Of a stretch of DNA of 64,000 bases, positions 36,211 through 45,284 are shown in pieces. The translations under genes and the position numbers were made by a program. Origin of the DNA: an uncultured Bacteroidaceae bacterium (lineage in GTDB: Bacteria; Bacteroidota; Bacteroidia; Bacteroidales; Bacteroidaceae); the NCBI GenBank assembly GCA_905234605.1, contig CAJOIE010000002.1:210341-274340 (forward strand), read 5' to 3'. Each line of letters starts with the position of its first letter. Position 1 is the first letter of the stretch. The notes under the pieces were generated by a model, which was not told where the DNA came from, searched no databases, and worked only from the letters and a program-made list of their open reading frames with translations.

Positions 36211-36972
36211 ATGAAGAAACTATTACTACTCTTAACCACACTGCTCACTGGTGCAGGAACAGCCTTGGCAACTGACTACACAGTCAAGGTTGCCGGGACA
36301 CCAAGCACGTATGGTAGCTTCACCACAAGTTCCACCGTAACCGACTACTACACGACATGGACATCCAATGCATCATCCGGCCTGGCAGGACTGACCATAG
36401 TGGCAGCCGAAGGATTAGGCATGAGCGAGCAAGCAGGATACAACAAAGAAGGAGGCACGCCAACAGGAGACCTTGCACTAAAGGCAGCCGCCGAGAGCAC
36501 GGACTACGACTTAGTGATTACCGCACCATCGGGATATTACATCAAGGGTTATTCAATGGATGTCCGTCTGTATACTTCCGCCAATAGCTATCGCATAACC
36601 AACCAGGCTGGCGGCACACACACTTTTACAACCAGTTCTACTATCATCCAAGAGTCGGCTCCGTATGCCTCGTCCATCACCCTTAAAGTGGCAGACATGT
36701 ATTCCGGCTGTTCCTCAATGTATCTATGCATCGTTACATTCACCGTAACCCTCACTGATGAGCTCCCTGGCACACTGCTTAACTCAACAGCCGATGGTGT
36801 TACATGGAACCCTACTGGCAGCTGGAGGAACAACTGGACATCTGGCACCACACCAGAGGTGTGCCTACAGGCTGGTAACTCCGTTGGTGCAAGCAACATA
36901 AGCAACTCCAGGCTGGCTCAGCTACAGGCTCATTCAACCTGCACGCTGTCAATAGCCCCTACTATACACTGA
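36211..36972 (+). CDS. Surface protein, 5' part (gene split by a frameshift)
   Basis: 253 aa with a signal peptide (MKKLLLLLTTLLTGAGTALA). The first beta-rich domain carries SGYYIKGYSMDVRLYTS. A second domain starts about residue 193 (NSTADGVTWNPTGSWRNNWTSG) and is cut short by a stop at 36970. The missing half of that domain continues in the -1 frame and leads into the ORF at 37011. In the paralogue at 50585-53461 the same domain is unbroken, so these two ORFs are one gene of about 1100 codons with a lesion between 36879 and 36969. Confidence 0.75.
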   Translation: MKKLLLLLTTLLTGAGTALATDYTVKVAGTPSTYGSFTTSSTVTDYYTTWTSNASSGLAGLTIVAAEGLGMSEQAGYNKEGGTPTGDLALKAAAESTDYDLVITAPSGYYIKGYSMDVRLYTSANSYRITNQAGGTHTFTTSSTIIQESAPYASSITLKVADMYSGCSSMYLCIVTFTVTLTDELPGTLLNSTADGVTWNPTGSWRNNWTSGTTPEVCLQAGNSVGASNISNSRLAQLQAHSTCTLSIAPTIH

Positions 36973-37010
36973 GCGTCCCACGCACCCATGTAATCACAAG
37001 CTACACCATT

Positions 37011-39515
37011 GTGGGAGCAGCAAATCATGCCATCACCTTTACTCCGAGCGAAGGCACCGCAAGTGGGTTCACTTTCGCTGCAAACATCTATTCAGCCGTC
37101 ACTGTAACCGGCGTGAACACGAACCGCGTCTCGTTCCAGCTTACCGGTGGCAGCTACCAAATCAGCAATGCACGCATCATTGTGCAATATGAACCCGCTA
37201 CCTCCATCACCACCCTGCCCACCGCCAACAATAAGGCATACGTCATCAGCAACGCCCGTGGCACATGGAACTTTGCCGACGACGCAACAGCCATGAGCGC
37301 CAGCTCAATTCTCGACCTCAATGCCACCAGCCAGCAGGTGGCCATCATCTACTACGACGGGACAGACGACGACACAGACAATGGAGCCTACTACCTCTAC
37401 AGCGTCAACGCAGGCAAGTACCTCACAGCCAGCAACACGCTGACCTCCAGGACCACGGATGCCGAGCAGGTGAGCATCACAGCCACAGGCAATGCCACCT
37501 ACCCCTGGCTGTTCCAGTTCACAGACAACAGCGACGGCTACATCAACGTGGACAATAGCCTCAACACATATATTAATAATTGGAACGAAGTTGATGCCGG
37601 CAACAGCAACATGATTATCGAGGCTGCTGACTTCGACGCTACAGACGCACTCGCCATGTTCACCACCAAGACCGTGACCTACAACCTCTCCTACGGCGGC
37701 AACAGCACTTTCCGCACCGTGAACGACGTGGAGGTCACCATCTCCGGCGACGCCTCCGATTTCGTGCCCTCGAGCTTCGAGGCTGCCGGTGTCTCACTCA
37801 GCTACTCGCCCGCAACTATCACCTCAGAGACCACCGAGGTCACCGTCACAGCCACATGGGACGGTCCCTTCCAGTTCTCGGAGAGCATTGCCGAGGCCAA
37901 GTACTACACCGTGGGCATGCGCACAGGTGCAGAGGCCAGCAACTACATCTGGAAGTACGACGGCACGAACATTGCCCTTGAGGCCGTCGCCACCAATGCC
38001 TACTCCTCACTGAGCGACGCCCACTGCTTCGCCTTCCTCGGCAACCCCTACGACGGCATCACCATCTACAACAAGGCTGCCGCCAACTACGTCGTCAAGA
38101 CCGACGATGACGTTGCGCCCACCTTTGGCTCCACCGGCACAGCCTTCATCCCCGTGGCTTCCAACGTCTCGGGCAAGACCATTGCCAGTGGCTACATCTG
38201 CTTCCGCGTCAACGGCGGCACCTACTACCTCAATGGATGGAGCGACGACAATGCTGTCCATGGTGCAGCAGACGCCAATGGCCCCAACAGCACCTGCTGG
38301 TTCATCGCACCTGGCCGGTATCACCTTGCAGCCATGAGCGAATGGAACCTTGATGCGCCATTGGGAGCCGTGGGCACCAAGTCGCACATCACCACACAGG
38401 CCCTTCTTGAAAACATCAGGACAGCACAGGCCAACATCATTGCCGACCCATTCTGCGTCGTAGGCTCATTTGTGATGATGAACACCATTCTCGACCCCAT
38501 CAACAATAGCTCCACCATCACCCTTTCAGATGGCTACTACCGTTTCGTCAACGCCTACACAGCATGGACGAGCACGCCTCCCACAACCTACTACAACAGC
38601 ACCACGGACCGCATAGAGTGGTCCGTGGCATCCAACAGCAGCAGCAACGTTAACTCCATCTTCAAGGTAACCACTGCCACGCCCACCATCTACTCGCCCA
38701 ACGCGCAGAAGTATATGTCGGCCATCAATTCCACCGTCAGCGGCGCATTGGACAATGCAGCAGGCACCACTGTGTTCACGTCATTAGGCAGCGCGCAGTA
38801 CAACATCATCGTGAATAGCGGCATCATGCACACCGCCGGCCATAGCCCAGACCAGAGTAGTGGTATTTATGGTACCGGCACATCTGGCAACCTCACCTCG
38901 TGGGGCGGCGGCTACACAGGCTCCGCCGATGCCTGGTATATCGTTAAGGTCGACGAAATAGACCTGACACTCAACGCTGGCGGCGACGGCAACTACTACG
39001 CCACCATGTGCCTGCCCATGGACGTGACGCTCTCCGGTGCCGAGGCCTACACCCTGACTCTCAACGGAGCCAAGGACCGCCTCGGGCTCTCCGCTGCCAT
39101 CACCTCCGTGCCCGCCGGCACCCCTGTGCTGCTCATCGGCACATCGGCCTCGGCTACGGCAAGCATCGCAGCCTCGGCAACCTGCGGCGCACCGCTCGCC
39201 ACGACATCCCTCACCGGTGTGTACACCGACACCGCCGTCGACGGCTCCACCAACTACTTCCTCGGCAAGGCCGACGACAAGGTTGGCTTCTACCACTGGG
39301 AAGGCTCCACGCTGGCTGCCAACCGCGCCTACCTGGAGGGCAGCACACTGAGCGTGAAGGGCTTTGCCTTCGACTTCGGCAACACCACATCCATCGCCGG
39401 CATGCTGCGCGACACCAACAGCGATGCCGCCATCTACGACCTTGCCGGCCAGCGCGTGGCACGCCCCGTGAAGGGCATCTACGTCTCGCGCGGCAGGAAG
39501 GTGGTTGTCCGCTGA
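37011..39515 (+). CDS. Surface protein, 3' part: beta-trefoil-like module and T9SS-like tail
   Basis: 834 aa with no signal peptide of its own, as expected for the 3' part of a split gene. The open frame begins at 36879 without a start codon; the real coding continues from the 36211 ORF. It finishes the interrupted domain (YTLSVPRTHVITSYTIVG), then has one ricin-like or trefoil-like module (about 65-215, NARGTWNFADD...VDAGNSNMIIEAADFD). Further beta-rich domains follow, and the C-terminal signal is AIYDLAGQRV...GIYVSRGRKVVVR. Probably secreted by the type IX system. No catalytic motif recognised. A tiny gene follows 46 nt later. Confidence 0.72.
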   Translation: MGAANHAITFTPSEGTASGFTFAANIYSAVTVTGVNTNRVSFQLTGGSYQISNARIIVQYEPATSITTLPTANNKAYVISNARGTWNFADDATAMSASSILDLNATSQQVAIIYYDGTDDDTDNGAYYLYSVNAGKYLTASNTLTSRTTDAEQVSITATGNATYPWLFQFTDNSDGYINVDNSLNTYINNWNEVDAGNSNMIIEAADFDATDALAMFTTKTVTYNLSYGGNSTFRTVNDVEVTISGDASDFVPSSFEAAGVSLSYSPATITSETTEVTVTATWDGPFQFSESIAEAKYYTVGMRTGAEASNYIWKYDGTNIALEAVATNAYSSLSDAHCFAFLGNPYDGITIYNKAAANYVVKTDDDVAPTFGSTGTAFIPVASNVSGKTIASGYICFRVNGGTYYLNGWSDDNAVHGAADANGPNSTCWFIAPGRYHLAAMSEWNLDAPLGAVGTKSHITTQALLENIRTAQANIIADPFCVVGSFVMMNTILDPINNSSTITLSDGYYRFVNAYTAWTSTPPTTYYNSTTDRIEWSVASNSSSNVNSIFKVTTATPTIYSPNAQKYMSAINSTVSGALDNAAGTTVFTSLGSAQYNIIVNSGIMHTAGHSPDQSSGIYGTGTSGNLTSWGGGYTGSADAWYIVKVDEIDLTLNAGGDGNYYATMCLPMDVTLSGAEAYTLTLNGAKDRLGLSAAITSVPAGTPVLLIGTSASATASIAASATCGAPLATTSLTGVYTDTAVDGSTNYFLGKADDKVGFYHWEGSTLAANRAYLEGSTLSVKGFAFDFGNTTSIAGMLRDTNSDAAIYDLAGQRVARPVKGIYVSRGRKVVVR

Positions 39516-39561
39516 GCTGAATGTAATAAATGCAGAATGTAAACGAAACAACAAGACGACA

Positions 39562-39744
39562 ATGAAGAAGACATATATCCTCCCACGCACACGTTTCGCG
39601 GCTCTCGACAGCGAGCTGCTCATAGCCGCATCCATCGACGTGAACGGCGACAAGACCTCCAGTGAGAGCAACGGCGGCTGGGTGAAGCGGCAGCAGACCG
39701 GCAACAGCAGCTACAACGTCTGGAACGAAGACTGGAGCAAGTAG
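39562..39744 (+). CDS. Small 60-aa MKKTYI-type peptide
   Basis: Starts MKKTYILPRTRFAALDSELL and continues IAASIDVNGDKTSSESNGGW, ending aromatic and polar (NVWNEDWSK). No signal peptide or membrane segment. It lies 46 nt after a T9SS-type surface protein gene and is followed by a strong terminator, so it is probably co-transcribed with it. The peptide at 50388-50531 has the same layout (MKTYIKP..., LL..S, Gly/Ser tail, terminal Trp) behind the paralogous surface-protein gene. Function unknown. Confidence 0.75.
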   Translation: MKKTYILPRTRFAALDSELLIAASIDVNGDKTSSESNGGWVKRQQTGNSSYNVWNEDWSK

Positions 39745-39781
39745 GCCGGCAACCGACCGTCGGCTCCGCTCATCAACATTG

Positions 39782-39822
39782 AGAGTAAGCCCTCGACATT
39801 AAGCCGGGGGCTTACTCTTTTG
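39782..39822 (+). terminator. Intrinsic terminator after the small peptide gene
   Basis: AGAGTAAGCCC and GGGCTTACTCT form an 11-bp perfect stem with a 15-nt loop, followed by TTTTG. It lies 38 nt past the 60-codon gene and marks the 3' end of the surface-protein unit. Confidence 0.85.
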
Positions 39823-39937
39823 TTGACAGGATAGGTTGTCGCTCTATGCATACACCATGCGAACAGGCAGGCAAAGAGGTGAGCGGCGTGGCTCAACTTT
39901 CTGGCAGCCATCCTTCCGCTTTCCCCTCCCAAGGATG

Positions 39938-39945
39938 TACCTTTG
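39938..39945 (+). promoter_or_regulatory. -7 box of dusB
   Basis: TACCTTTG lies 34 nt before the ATG at 39980. It favours that start over the upstream ATG at 39836. Confidence 0.5.
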
Positions 39946-39979
39946 CAGCCACAACTCCCCACCTATCTCTTCGCCACAC

Positions 39980-41002
39980 ATGATTATAGGTACACTCGAC
40001 CTTGGCTACCGCCCCGTGATGCTTGCGCCCATGGAGGACGTGACGGACATAGGCTTCCGCCTGCTCTGCCGCCGTCTGGGCGCAAGCATGGTCTACAGTG
40101 AGTTCGTCAGTGCCGATGCCCTGGTGCGCCGCGTGGGGCGCAGTGTGGCAAAGCTCACGGTGAGCGACGACGAGCGTCCCGTGGCCATACAGATCTACGG
40201 TCGCGACCCCGAGTCGATGGCCGAGGCCGCGCGCATCGTGGTGGGCGAGGCGCACCCCGACGTGCTCGACATCAACTTCGGCTGCCCCGTGAAGCGTGTT
40301 GCCGGCAAGGGTGCCGGTGCCGGCCTGTTGCAGGACGTGCCGGGGCTGCTTGCCATAGCTCGTGCCGTGGTCGATGCCGTGGGCTCGCAGGTGCCTGTCA
40401 CTGCCAAGACACGCCTGGGCTGGGACCACGACCACCGCATCATAGTTGGTCTGGCCGAGCAGTTGCAGAACTGCGGCATCGCAGCCCTTGCCATCCATGG
40501 CCGCACGCGCTCGCAGATGTACACCGGCGAGGCCGACTGGACACTCATCGGCGAGGTGAAGGCAAACCCGCGCATGCACATACCCATCATCGGCAACGGC
40601 GACATAGCCAGCGGCAACGATGCCCTGCGTGCTTTTGAGGTCTATGGCGTGGATGCCGTCATGGTGGGGCGTGCCACCTTTGGCCGCCCGTGGATCTTTC
40701 AGGAGATACAGGACACGCTGCGTGCGCACGAGGCAGCACAGCGCGGCGAGCCCTACACGCCGCACGTGCTCACCACCGACGAGCGCGTGGCCATCCTCAA
40801 GCAGCATGTGCTCACCGCCGTGGAGCGTCTCGACGAGCGTCGCGGCATACTCCACTCTCGGCGTCACCTGGCAGCGTCGCCCCTCTTCAAGGGCATTCCC
40901 GATTTCCGCCCCATGCGCATAGCCATGCTACGCGCCGAGAGCGTGGAGGAGCTCTTTGCCATCATCGATGAGGCGAGAAGGAAGTCGCTCCCTCCCCTTT
41001 AG
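39980..41002 (+). CDS. dusB: tRNA-dihydrouridine synthase (DusB family)
   Basis: 340-aa flavoenzyme reducing uridines in tRNA. Start chosen at MIIGTLDLGYRPVMLAPMED, where the family begins and downstream of a -7 box. FMN-barrel features include MLAPMEDVTDIGFR, the catalytic Cys102 in NFGCPVKRVAGKGAGAGLL, HGRTRSQMYTG and GNGDIASG. It converges with the kinase gene, only 20 nt separating the two stops. Confidence 0.93.
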   Translation: MIIGTLDLGYRPVMLAPMEDVTDIGFRLLCRRLGASMVYSEFVSADALVRRVGRSVAKLTVSDDERPVAIQIYGRDPESMAEAARIVVGEAHPDVLDINFGCPVKRVAGKGAGAGLLQDVPGLLAIARAVVDAVGSQVPVTAKTRLGWDHDHRIIVGLAEQLQNCGIAALAIHGRTRSQMYTGEADWTLIGEVKANPRMHIPIIGNGDIASGNDALRAFEVYGVDAVMVGRATFGRPWIFQEIQDTLRAHEAAQRGEPYTPHVLTTDERVAILKQHVLTAVERLDERRGILHSRRHLAASPLFKGIPDFRPMRIAMLRAESVEELFAIIDEARRKSLPPL

Positions 41003-41015
41003 TGGTGAGAGGGAG
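40988..41015. terminator. Weak hairpin between convergent dusB and kinase genes
   Basis: CTCCCTC (40988-40994) and GAGGGAG (41009-41015) can pair over a 14-nt loop spanning the dusB stop. It may serve both strands; no U-run. Confidence 0.3.
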
Positions 41016-41022
41016 AGTCTGT

Positions 41023-42111
41023 TTAGCACTCAGCCACGAAGGCCGCCATCTCGTCCTTGCAGGCACATGCACTGCGATAGAGGGCCAGCTGGTTGCGCAC
41101 GCGGTCGAGGTTGTGCTCCTCGTAGCGGCACTTCCAGTACTTGTCGCCCGAGATGTAGTCCCAGAGGAAACGCACAGCCTGCATGTAGGGGAATAGCGTT
41201 GCGGCGTAGGGCAGCAGTTCGCGCTCGGTGGGTGTGAGGAACGCCTTGGCCGACGCAATGTATCCGCGTGTGAAGGCTCGGAAGATGTCCATCCGGAAGC
41301 CCACGTGCGAGAGGTCGGGGTCGTCCTCGGCGGTGAGGTTGGCCGCAGTGCGCAGGAAGTCGCCGTAGTCGGAGAAGATGAAGTTGGGCATCACCGTGTC
41401 GAGATCGATTACGCACAGCACGTTGTCGTCGTGGTCGAACATCATGTTGTTTACCTTTGTGTCGCAGTGGCAGATGCGCTTGGGCAGCTTGCCCTCGCGG
41501 CCGAGTCGCTCGGCCAGCGTCATCTCGTCGGCATGTGCGAGCAGCTCGTCGATGATGGGTTGCACCTTGGCCACGCGCCCCACGGGGTCTTGCCTGATGA
41601 CCTCCTGCAGCTGCTGCAGGCGGAACTCCATGTTGTGGAAGTCCTTGATGGTCTCGCCGAGCTGCACGGGGATGTCGGCCAGCATGGCCTGGAACTCGCC
41701 GAAGGCCCGTCCGGCCGCCTCGCTGCTCTCGGGGTTCACGGCCTGCTTGGTGACGGCATTGGCTATGAACACCATGAGGCGCCAGGGGTCGCCGTCGACG
41801 GTGGTGTAGAGTTTCTGTGCATCCTCGCGCAAGGGCACGAAGGTGAGCACGCGACGGTCAATGTCGGGTGTGCCGCGCTCCTCCAGCTTCTTGCGAATGT
41901 GGGTTGTGACGGCGTGTATGTTGCCCATAAGCATGTCCACGTCGGGGAACACGTTGGTGTTGATGCGTTGCAGCGCATAGTCGGGGGCGTCGGCCTCGGC
42001 AGTGCGCACGAGCAGTGTGTCGTTGATGAGACCTTCGCCCAGTGGGCGGATTTCGCTGACGGTGCCACGAGTGGCGAACTGGTCAACGATGGCTTTCAGG
42101 TGTGCGTCCAT
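41023..42111 (-). CDS. APH-fold sugar kinase (N-acetylhexosamine 1-kinase-like)
   Basis: 362-aa kinase with the aminoglycoside-phosphotransferase fold. Catalytic loop ICHCDTKVNNMMFD (HxDxxxxN pattern) and metal-binding IDLDTVMPNFIFSDYGD are clear. Overall layout resembles NahK-type enzymes that phosphorylate GlcNAc/GalNAc at C1, but the substrate is inferred. Start chosen at MDAHLKAIVDQFATRG; upstream codons run into a repeat array. It follows the macroglobulin-like gene in the same direction. Confidence 0.8.
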   Translation of the reverse strand: MDAHLKAIVDQFATRGTVSEIRPLGEGLINDTLLVRTAEADAPDYALQRINTNVFPDVDMLMGNIHAVTTHIRKKLEERGTPDIDRRVLTFVPLREDAQKLYTTVDGDPWRLMVFIANAVTKQAVNPESSEAAGRAFGEFQAMLADIPVQLGETIKDFHNMEFRLQQLQEVIRQDPVGRVAKVQPIIDELLAHADEMTLAERLGREGKLPKRICHCDTKVNNMMFDHDDNVLCVIDLDTVMPNFIFSDYGDFLRTAANLTAEDDPDLSHVGFRMDIFRAFTRGYIASAKAFLTPTERELLPYAATLFPYMQAVRFLWDYISGDKYWKCRYEEHNLDRVRNQLALYRSACACKDEMAAFVAEC

Positions 42112-42170
42112 AGCGTTAAGTTGAGAGGTGAAAGGTGAATGTTGTGAAATGTCAGGGGGGTGGTTATCTC

Positions 42171-42249
42171 CATGCAGGGTGCCGGGCCGCACGGTGCAGG
42201 GTGTCGGGGACACACGGTGCAGGGTATGGCAGCCACACGGTGCAGGGTG
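42171..42249 (-). repeat. Phased TGCA repeat array 4 (4 units)
   Basis: TGCA cores at 42173, 42195, 42218 and 42241 (spacing 22, 23, 23). On the minus strand, the direction of both neighbours, the first unit CACCCTGCACCGTG abuts the stop codon of the macroglobulin-like gene. The last unit is the variant ending TGCATGG. Confidence 0.85.
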
Positions 42250-45099
42250 TCAGGGAGCTCCGCCCGTGGTGAGGAGTGTGCCGTCGGCAGCCTGTCCGTC
42301 GGCACTCACCGCTACGGTGGTCTGATGGCTGTTGTTGTAGAGGCTTATGGTGGCAGGTCCGGCACTGAGGTCCAGGTCGGGGTTCCAGTAGAGCGTGCGG
42401 CGATGGTCTTTGCTGTGCTCGGGTGGCGGCGCGGCGGAGTAGTCGGGATGATAGAAGTCGTCGGGCGTGCTGAAGCCCCAGAGCACATAGCGGCGGTCGC
42501 GGTAGGTGGTGCGCTGTCCCTCGGAGGCCATGCGCCGCAGGTCGACACTCACCGTGGGGCGGTCCGCGGCATAGGCGTCGTCGCCCTCGCGGCGCGGGGA
42601 GTAGTCGGTGTAGACATACACCTTGTCGATGTTGTAGAGGTAGTTGTAGGCCTTGAGCTGTGCCGGCGTGTGGCTGTAGGAGCTGTTGCGGCCCTCGTAG
42701 CGTGTCTCCACGCCGTAGCTGTTTGGCAGGCCCATGTCGCCGATGTAGCAGCGTGCTATGGCGTCTGTGAATGCCTCGCTGCCGCTGTACCACGCCACGA
42801 GAAGGCCTGCGTCGGCAGCGTTGTTGAAGGCGTCGTAGGCATCGGCCACGAAGGCCGGCTTGGTGGCATCGAAACGACGCAGGCCGCGCCGCCGCGTGCT
42901 CACCGACACGGTGCGCATCAGCCGCGCGCCGCCCTGCAACAGGGAGCCCTCGCGCAGCGACGCGCCCTCGATGCTGACATCGGCCGCCGTCTCCGGCTCG
43001 TTGGCCTGATAGTAGGTGTAGGGACGCACGAAGCGCGGGTAGGGCCAGGCTATGCGAAGGTAGTACTCCGGATACTCCTCCTCGTTCACCACCACCCACT
43101 GGTGTTCCTTGCCCGCGTGCCAGCGCGTGGTGTCGGATGCGGCGAGGTAGAACAGGCAATAGCCCTCAAAGTCGGGAGTCTGTATCTGGAAACGGCCGCG
43201 CGTGGTGGTCATGTCGCCCACAAGGGGCTCGAAACCGGGCTTCACGAACTCTGCGTGAACAAGCACTTCGCGCTTGAGACGCGACTCCGTGGCATAGAGG
43301 CGGGCGGCTGCCGAGGCTGCGCTGCGGCGCACCGCTGTCGTGGCCGTGCCGCTGCTGCCGTCGGCTTGTGGCGCGCCTATGCCTCCGTTGGCCTCCGGCG
43401 AGGCATCGGCCGTGGTGCCGGCATCGGTGCCGTCGTCGGTGTCGGCAAAGGGGTCGGTGGGCTCGGCTGTCATGAAGGCCTCATGCTCGGCCATCACGGC
43501 ATCGAGCTGCTCGTCGGAACGCGTCTGCCCCTCATAGGGCAGCACCACGCCCTGCAGCACCGGCGTGTACTCGGCAGGATGCTGCACGGCGAAGGCTCCG
43601 GGGACGGCCATCGTGTGCCAGTCAAAACGCCGCCATCCCTGTGTGAGCATGAGCAGGTCGAGGGCGCGGCGGTGGGCCTCGTCGGCAGAGGCAAAATACT
43701 CGCGGGCATCGGGCACGAAGCCGCACAGCTCCGAGGAGAGGAGCATCTCGGTGAGGATGTCGGAGGTGTCGTAGCTCAGGCCCATGCCTGCCACGTCGCG
43801 CACAGCCACCGAGACATGTGCCTGCGTGAGTGCCGCGTCCATGCTGTCGGGCACAGCCGTGGCAGCCGAGAGGGTGAAGGTGATGCGCTCGTGGGGCGCG
43901 TAGTACTTGCGCAGACCCGTCACCGTGAGCGAGGGCTTCACGGCCGGCTCCGTGAGGGCAAACACGAGGCGGTCGGCATAGACACGCCCCTGCGCATTGA
44001 ACACCGTGAGCTGGTGTATGCCGGCCTCAAGGGTGTCGGCACGCAAAGATAGGCTGTGCACAGCGTCGGGGTCGAGCTCCCACACATGCTCCACACGGCC
44101 CTCGTGCATCAACGTCACGCCCAGGGGCTCTGCCGCCGGCTGCCCCACGGCGCGCAGCACTATGCTCCACTCGCTGTCGCCGGCATCCACGCTCATGGCC
44201 ACGCCCTCGGCCTCCACGGCGGGCAGGTTCTGCGTGACCCTGCGGCCGTCGGCAGCGACGAAGGTAGCCTTGCATGCCGCCGAGAGCAAGGGTGTCAGCC
44301 GCACGGTGCCGCGGCCGCGATGCTCCACGGCAGCCGTGGCCACAGTGTCGCGGCCTGAGGTGACGGTGAGCGTGCCGGGGACATAGCGGCCGTCGGCCAT
44401 GGTGCACTCAAAGGCCATGCAGCACTCCACGCCGGCCACCATAGAGCCGCCCTCGGGGAAGAGCGCGAGGCGCAACGCCGACGTGTCGGCATCGGCATAG
44501 GAACGGCGCAGGGGGCGCAGCGTCATGTCGGGGGCATACTCTCCCGGGGCGGCAGGACGGTCGTAGACCGCCACCACGCGCGAATAGAGGCGGGCATAGT
44601 CGCGGAAGTAGTCGTGAGCAGCGGCACGCGTGTAGAACCACCACTCCGACATAGGCTGATGCGGATGCTCCTCCTCGCCCCAGTTGAGCTGCCAACGCGT
44701 GTAGGCCCGCAGCTCATAGTAGCCAGCATACAAGGAATCGGTGAGCACAAAGTTGCCGTGACCGCGGCCACCCTCCATGCGCACCAACTGCCGCTCCACG
44801 AGGTAGCCGTCGTGACTGAGCAGCTCCACATAGAGCACACGGCTGACGGTGCTTGGCACAGCACGGTCGGTGCGCCGCGTGCAGGCAGCAAACCAGATGG
44901 TGTCGCCCACGAAGTAGCAGGTGTTGTCGGTGTGGAGGTACACCTTCTCCTGCGGGAGCATACGCCCGAAACGTGCCACGCGCAACGCCCACTCCGAAGG
45001 GCGTGCGGCAACCGTGTCGGCCGGCATCGTCACGGCAGCCTGCACCATGGCAGGAGCGGCAGCAACGGCAACAATAAGGAGAAGCAGCAGGCGTCGCAT
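42250..45099 (-). CDS. Large secreted macroglobulin (MG2)-like protein
   Basis: 949 aa from the ATG at 45099, which opens a signal peptide (MRRLLLLLIVAVAAAPAMVQ). After it, QEKVYLHTDNTCYFVGDTIWF is the MG2-like start seen in a broad Bacteroidota family of surface or periplasmic proteins. Several Ig-like domains follow. A region around residues 750-860 (DAYDAFNNAADAGLLVAWYSG) sits where relatives carry a TonB-plug-like part. No thioester motif is seen. A role in envelope defence or transport is only a family guess. A -7 box lies close upstream, and the divergent glmM promoter is about 50 bp away. Confidence 0.75.
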   Translation of the reverse strand: MRRLLLLLIVAVAAAPAMVQAAVTMPADTVAARPSEWALRVARFGRMLPQEKVYLHTDNTCYFVGDTIWFAACTRRTDRAVPSTVSRVLYVELLSHDGYLVERQLVRMEGGRGHGNFVLTDSLYAGYYELRAYTRWQLNWGEEEHPHQPMSEWWFYTRAAAHDYFRDYARLYSRVVAVYDRPAAPGEYAPDMTLRPLRRSYADADTSALRLALFPEGGSMVAGVECCMAFECTMADGRYVPGTLTVTSGRDTVATAAVEHRGRGTVRLTPLLSAACKATFVAADGRRVTQNLPAVEAEGVAMSVDAGDSEWSIVLRAVGQPAAEPLGVTLMHEGRVEHVWELDPDAVHSLSLRADTLEAGIHQLTVFNAQGRVYADRLVFALTEPAVKPSLTVTGLRKYYAPHERITFTLSAATAVPDSMDAALTQAHVSVAVRDVAGMGLSYDTSDILTEMLLSSELCGFVPDAREYFASADEAHRRALDLLMLTQGWRRFDWHTMAVPGAFAVQHPAEYTPVLQGVVLPYEGQTRSDEQLDAVMAEHEAFMTAEPTDPFADTDDGTDAGTTADASPEANGGIGAPQADGSSGTATTAVRRSAASAAARLYATESRLKREVLVHAEFVKPGFEPLVGDMTTTRGRFQIQTPDFEGYCLFYLAASDTTRWHAGKEHQWVVVNEEEYPEYYLRIAWPYPRFVRPYTYYQANEPETAADVSIEGASLREGSLLQGGARLMRTVSVSTRRRGLRRFDATKPAFVADAYDAFNNAADAGLLVAWYSGSEAFTDAIARCYIGDMGLPNSYGVETRYEGRNSSYSHTPAQLKAYNYLYNIDKVYVYTDYSPRREGDDAYAADRPTVSVDLRRMASEGQRTTYRDRRYVLWGFSTPDDFYHPDYSAAPPPEHSKDHRRTLYWNPDLDLSAGPATISLYNNSHQTTVAVSADGQAADGTLLTTGGAP

Positions 45100-45103
45100 G
45101 TGA

Positions 45104-45111
45104 CAAAGATA
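45104..45111 (-). promoter_or_regulatory. -7 box of the macroglobulin-like gene
   Basis: The minus strand reads TATCTTTG, ending 4 nt before the ATG at 45099. If real, the message is leaderless or starts at an internal codon. Confidence 0.4.
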
Positions 45112-45154
45112 GACTATTCTGCCACACACGGCAGCAGAAAAGACTCCTATTTTC

Positions 45155-45185
45155 TTGGCAGCACACACGGCATTGCATACTTTTG
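45155..45185 (+). promoter_or_regulatory. Full -33/-7 promoter of glmM
   Basis: TTG at 45155-45157, a 20-bp spacer and TACTTTTG (45178-45185). Predicted start is near 45192, with a leader of about 93 nt before the ATG at 45285. Confidence 0.65.
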
Positions 45186-45284
45186 CCCATAACCCTGATA
45201 ACACGGCGGCACGTGCCGCCTACCACGCACATGACAGCCGTGGCTGCCGACTCTCAATAATCAACCTTCAATAATCAATTCCCC

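Noticed and set aside
36879..36969. Programmed ribosomal frameshift
   Set aside because: No X-XXY-YYZ heptamer or following strong hairpin is visible in the overlap; a simple deletion explains the data better.
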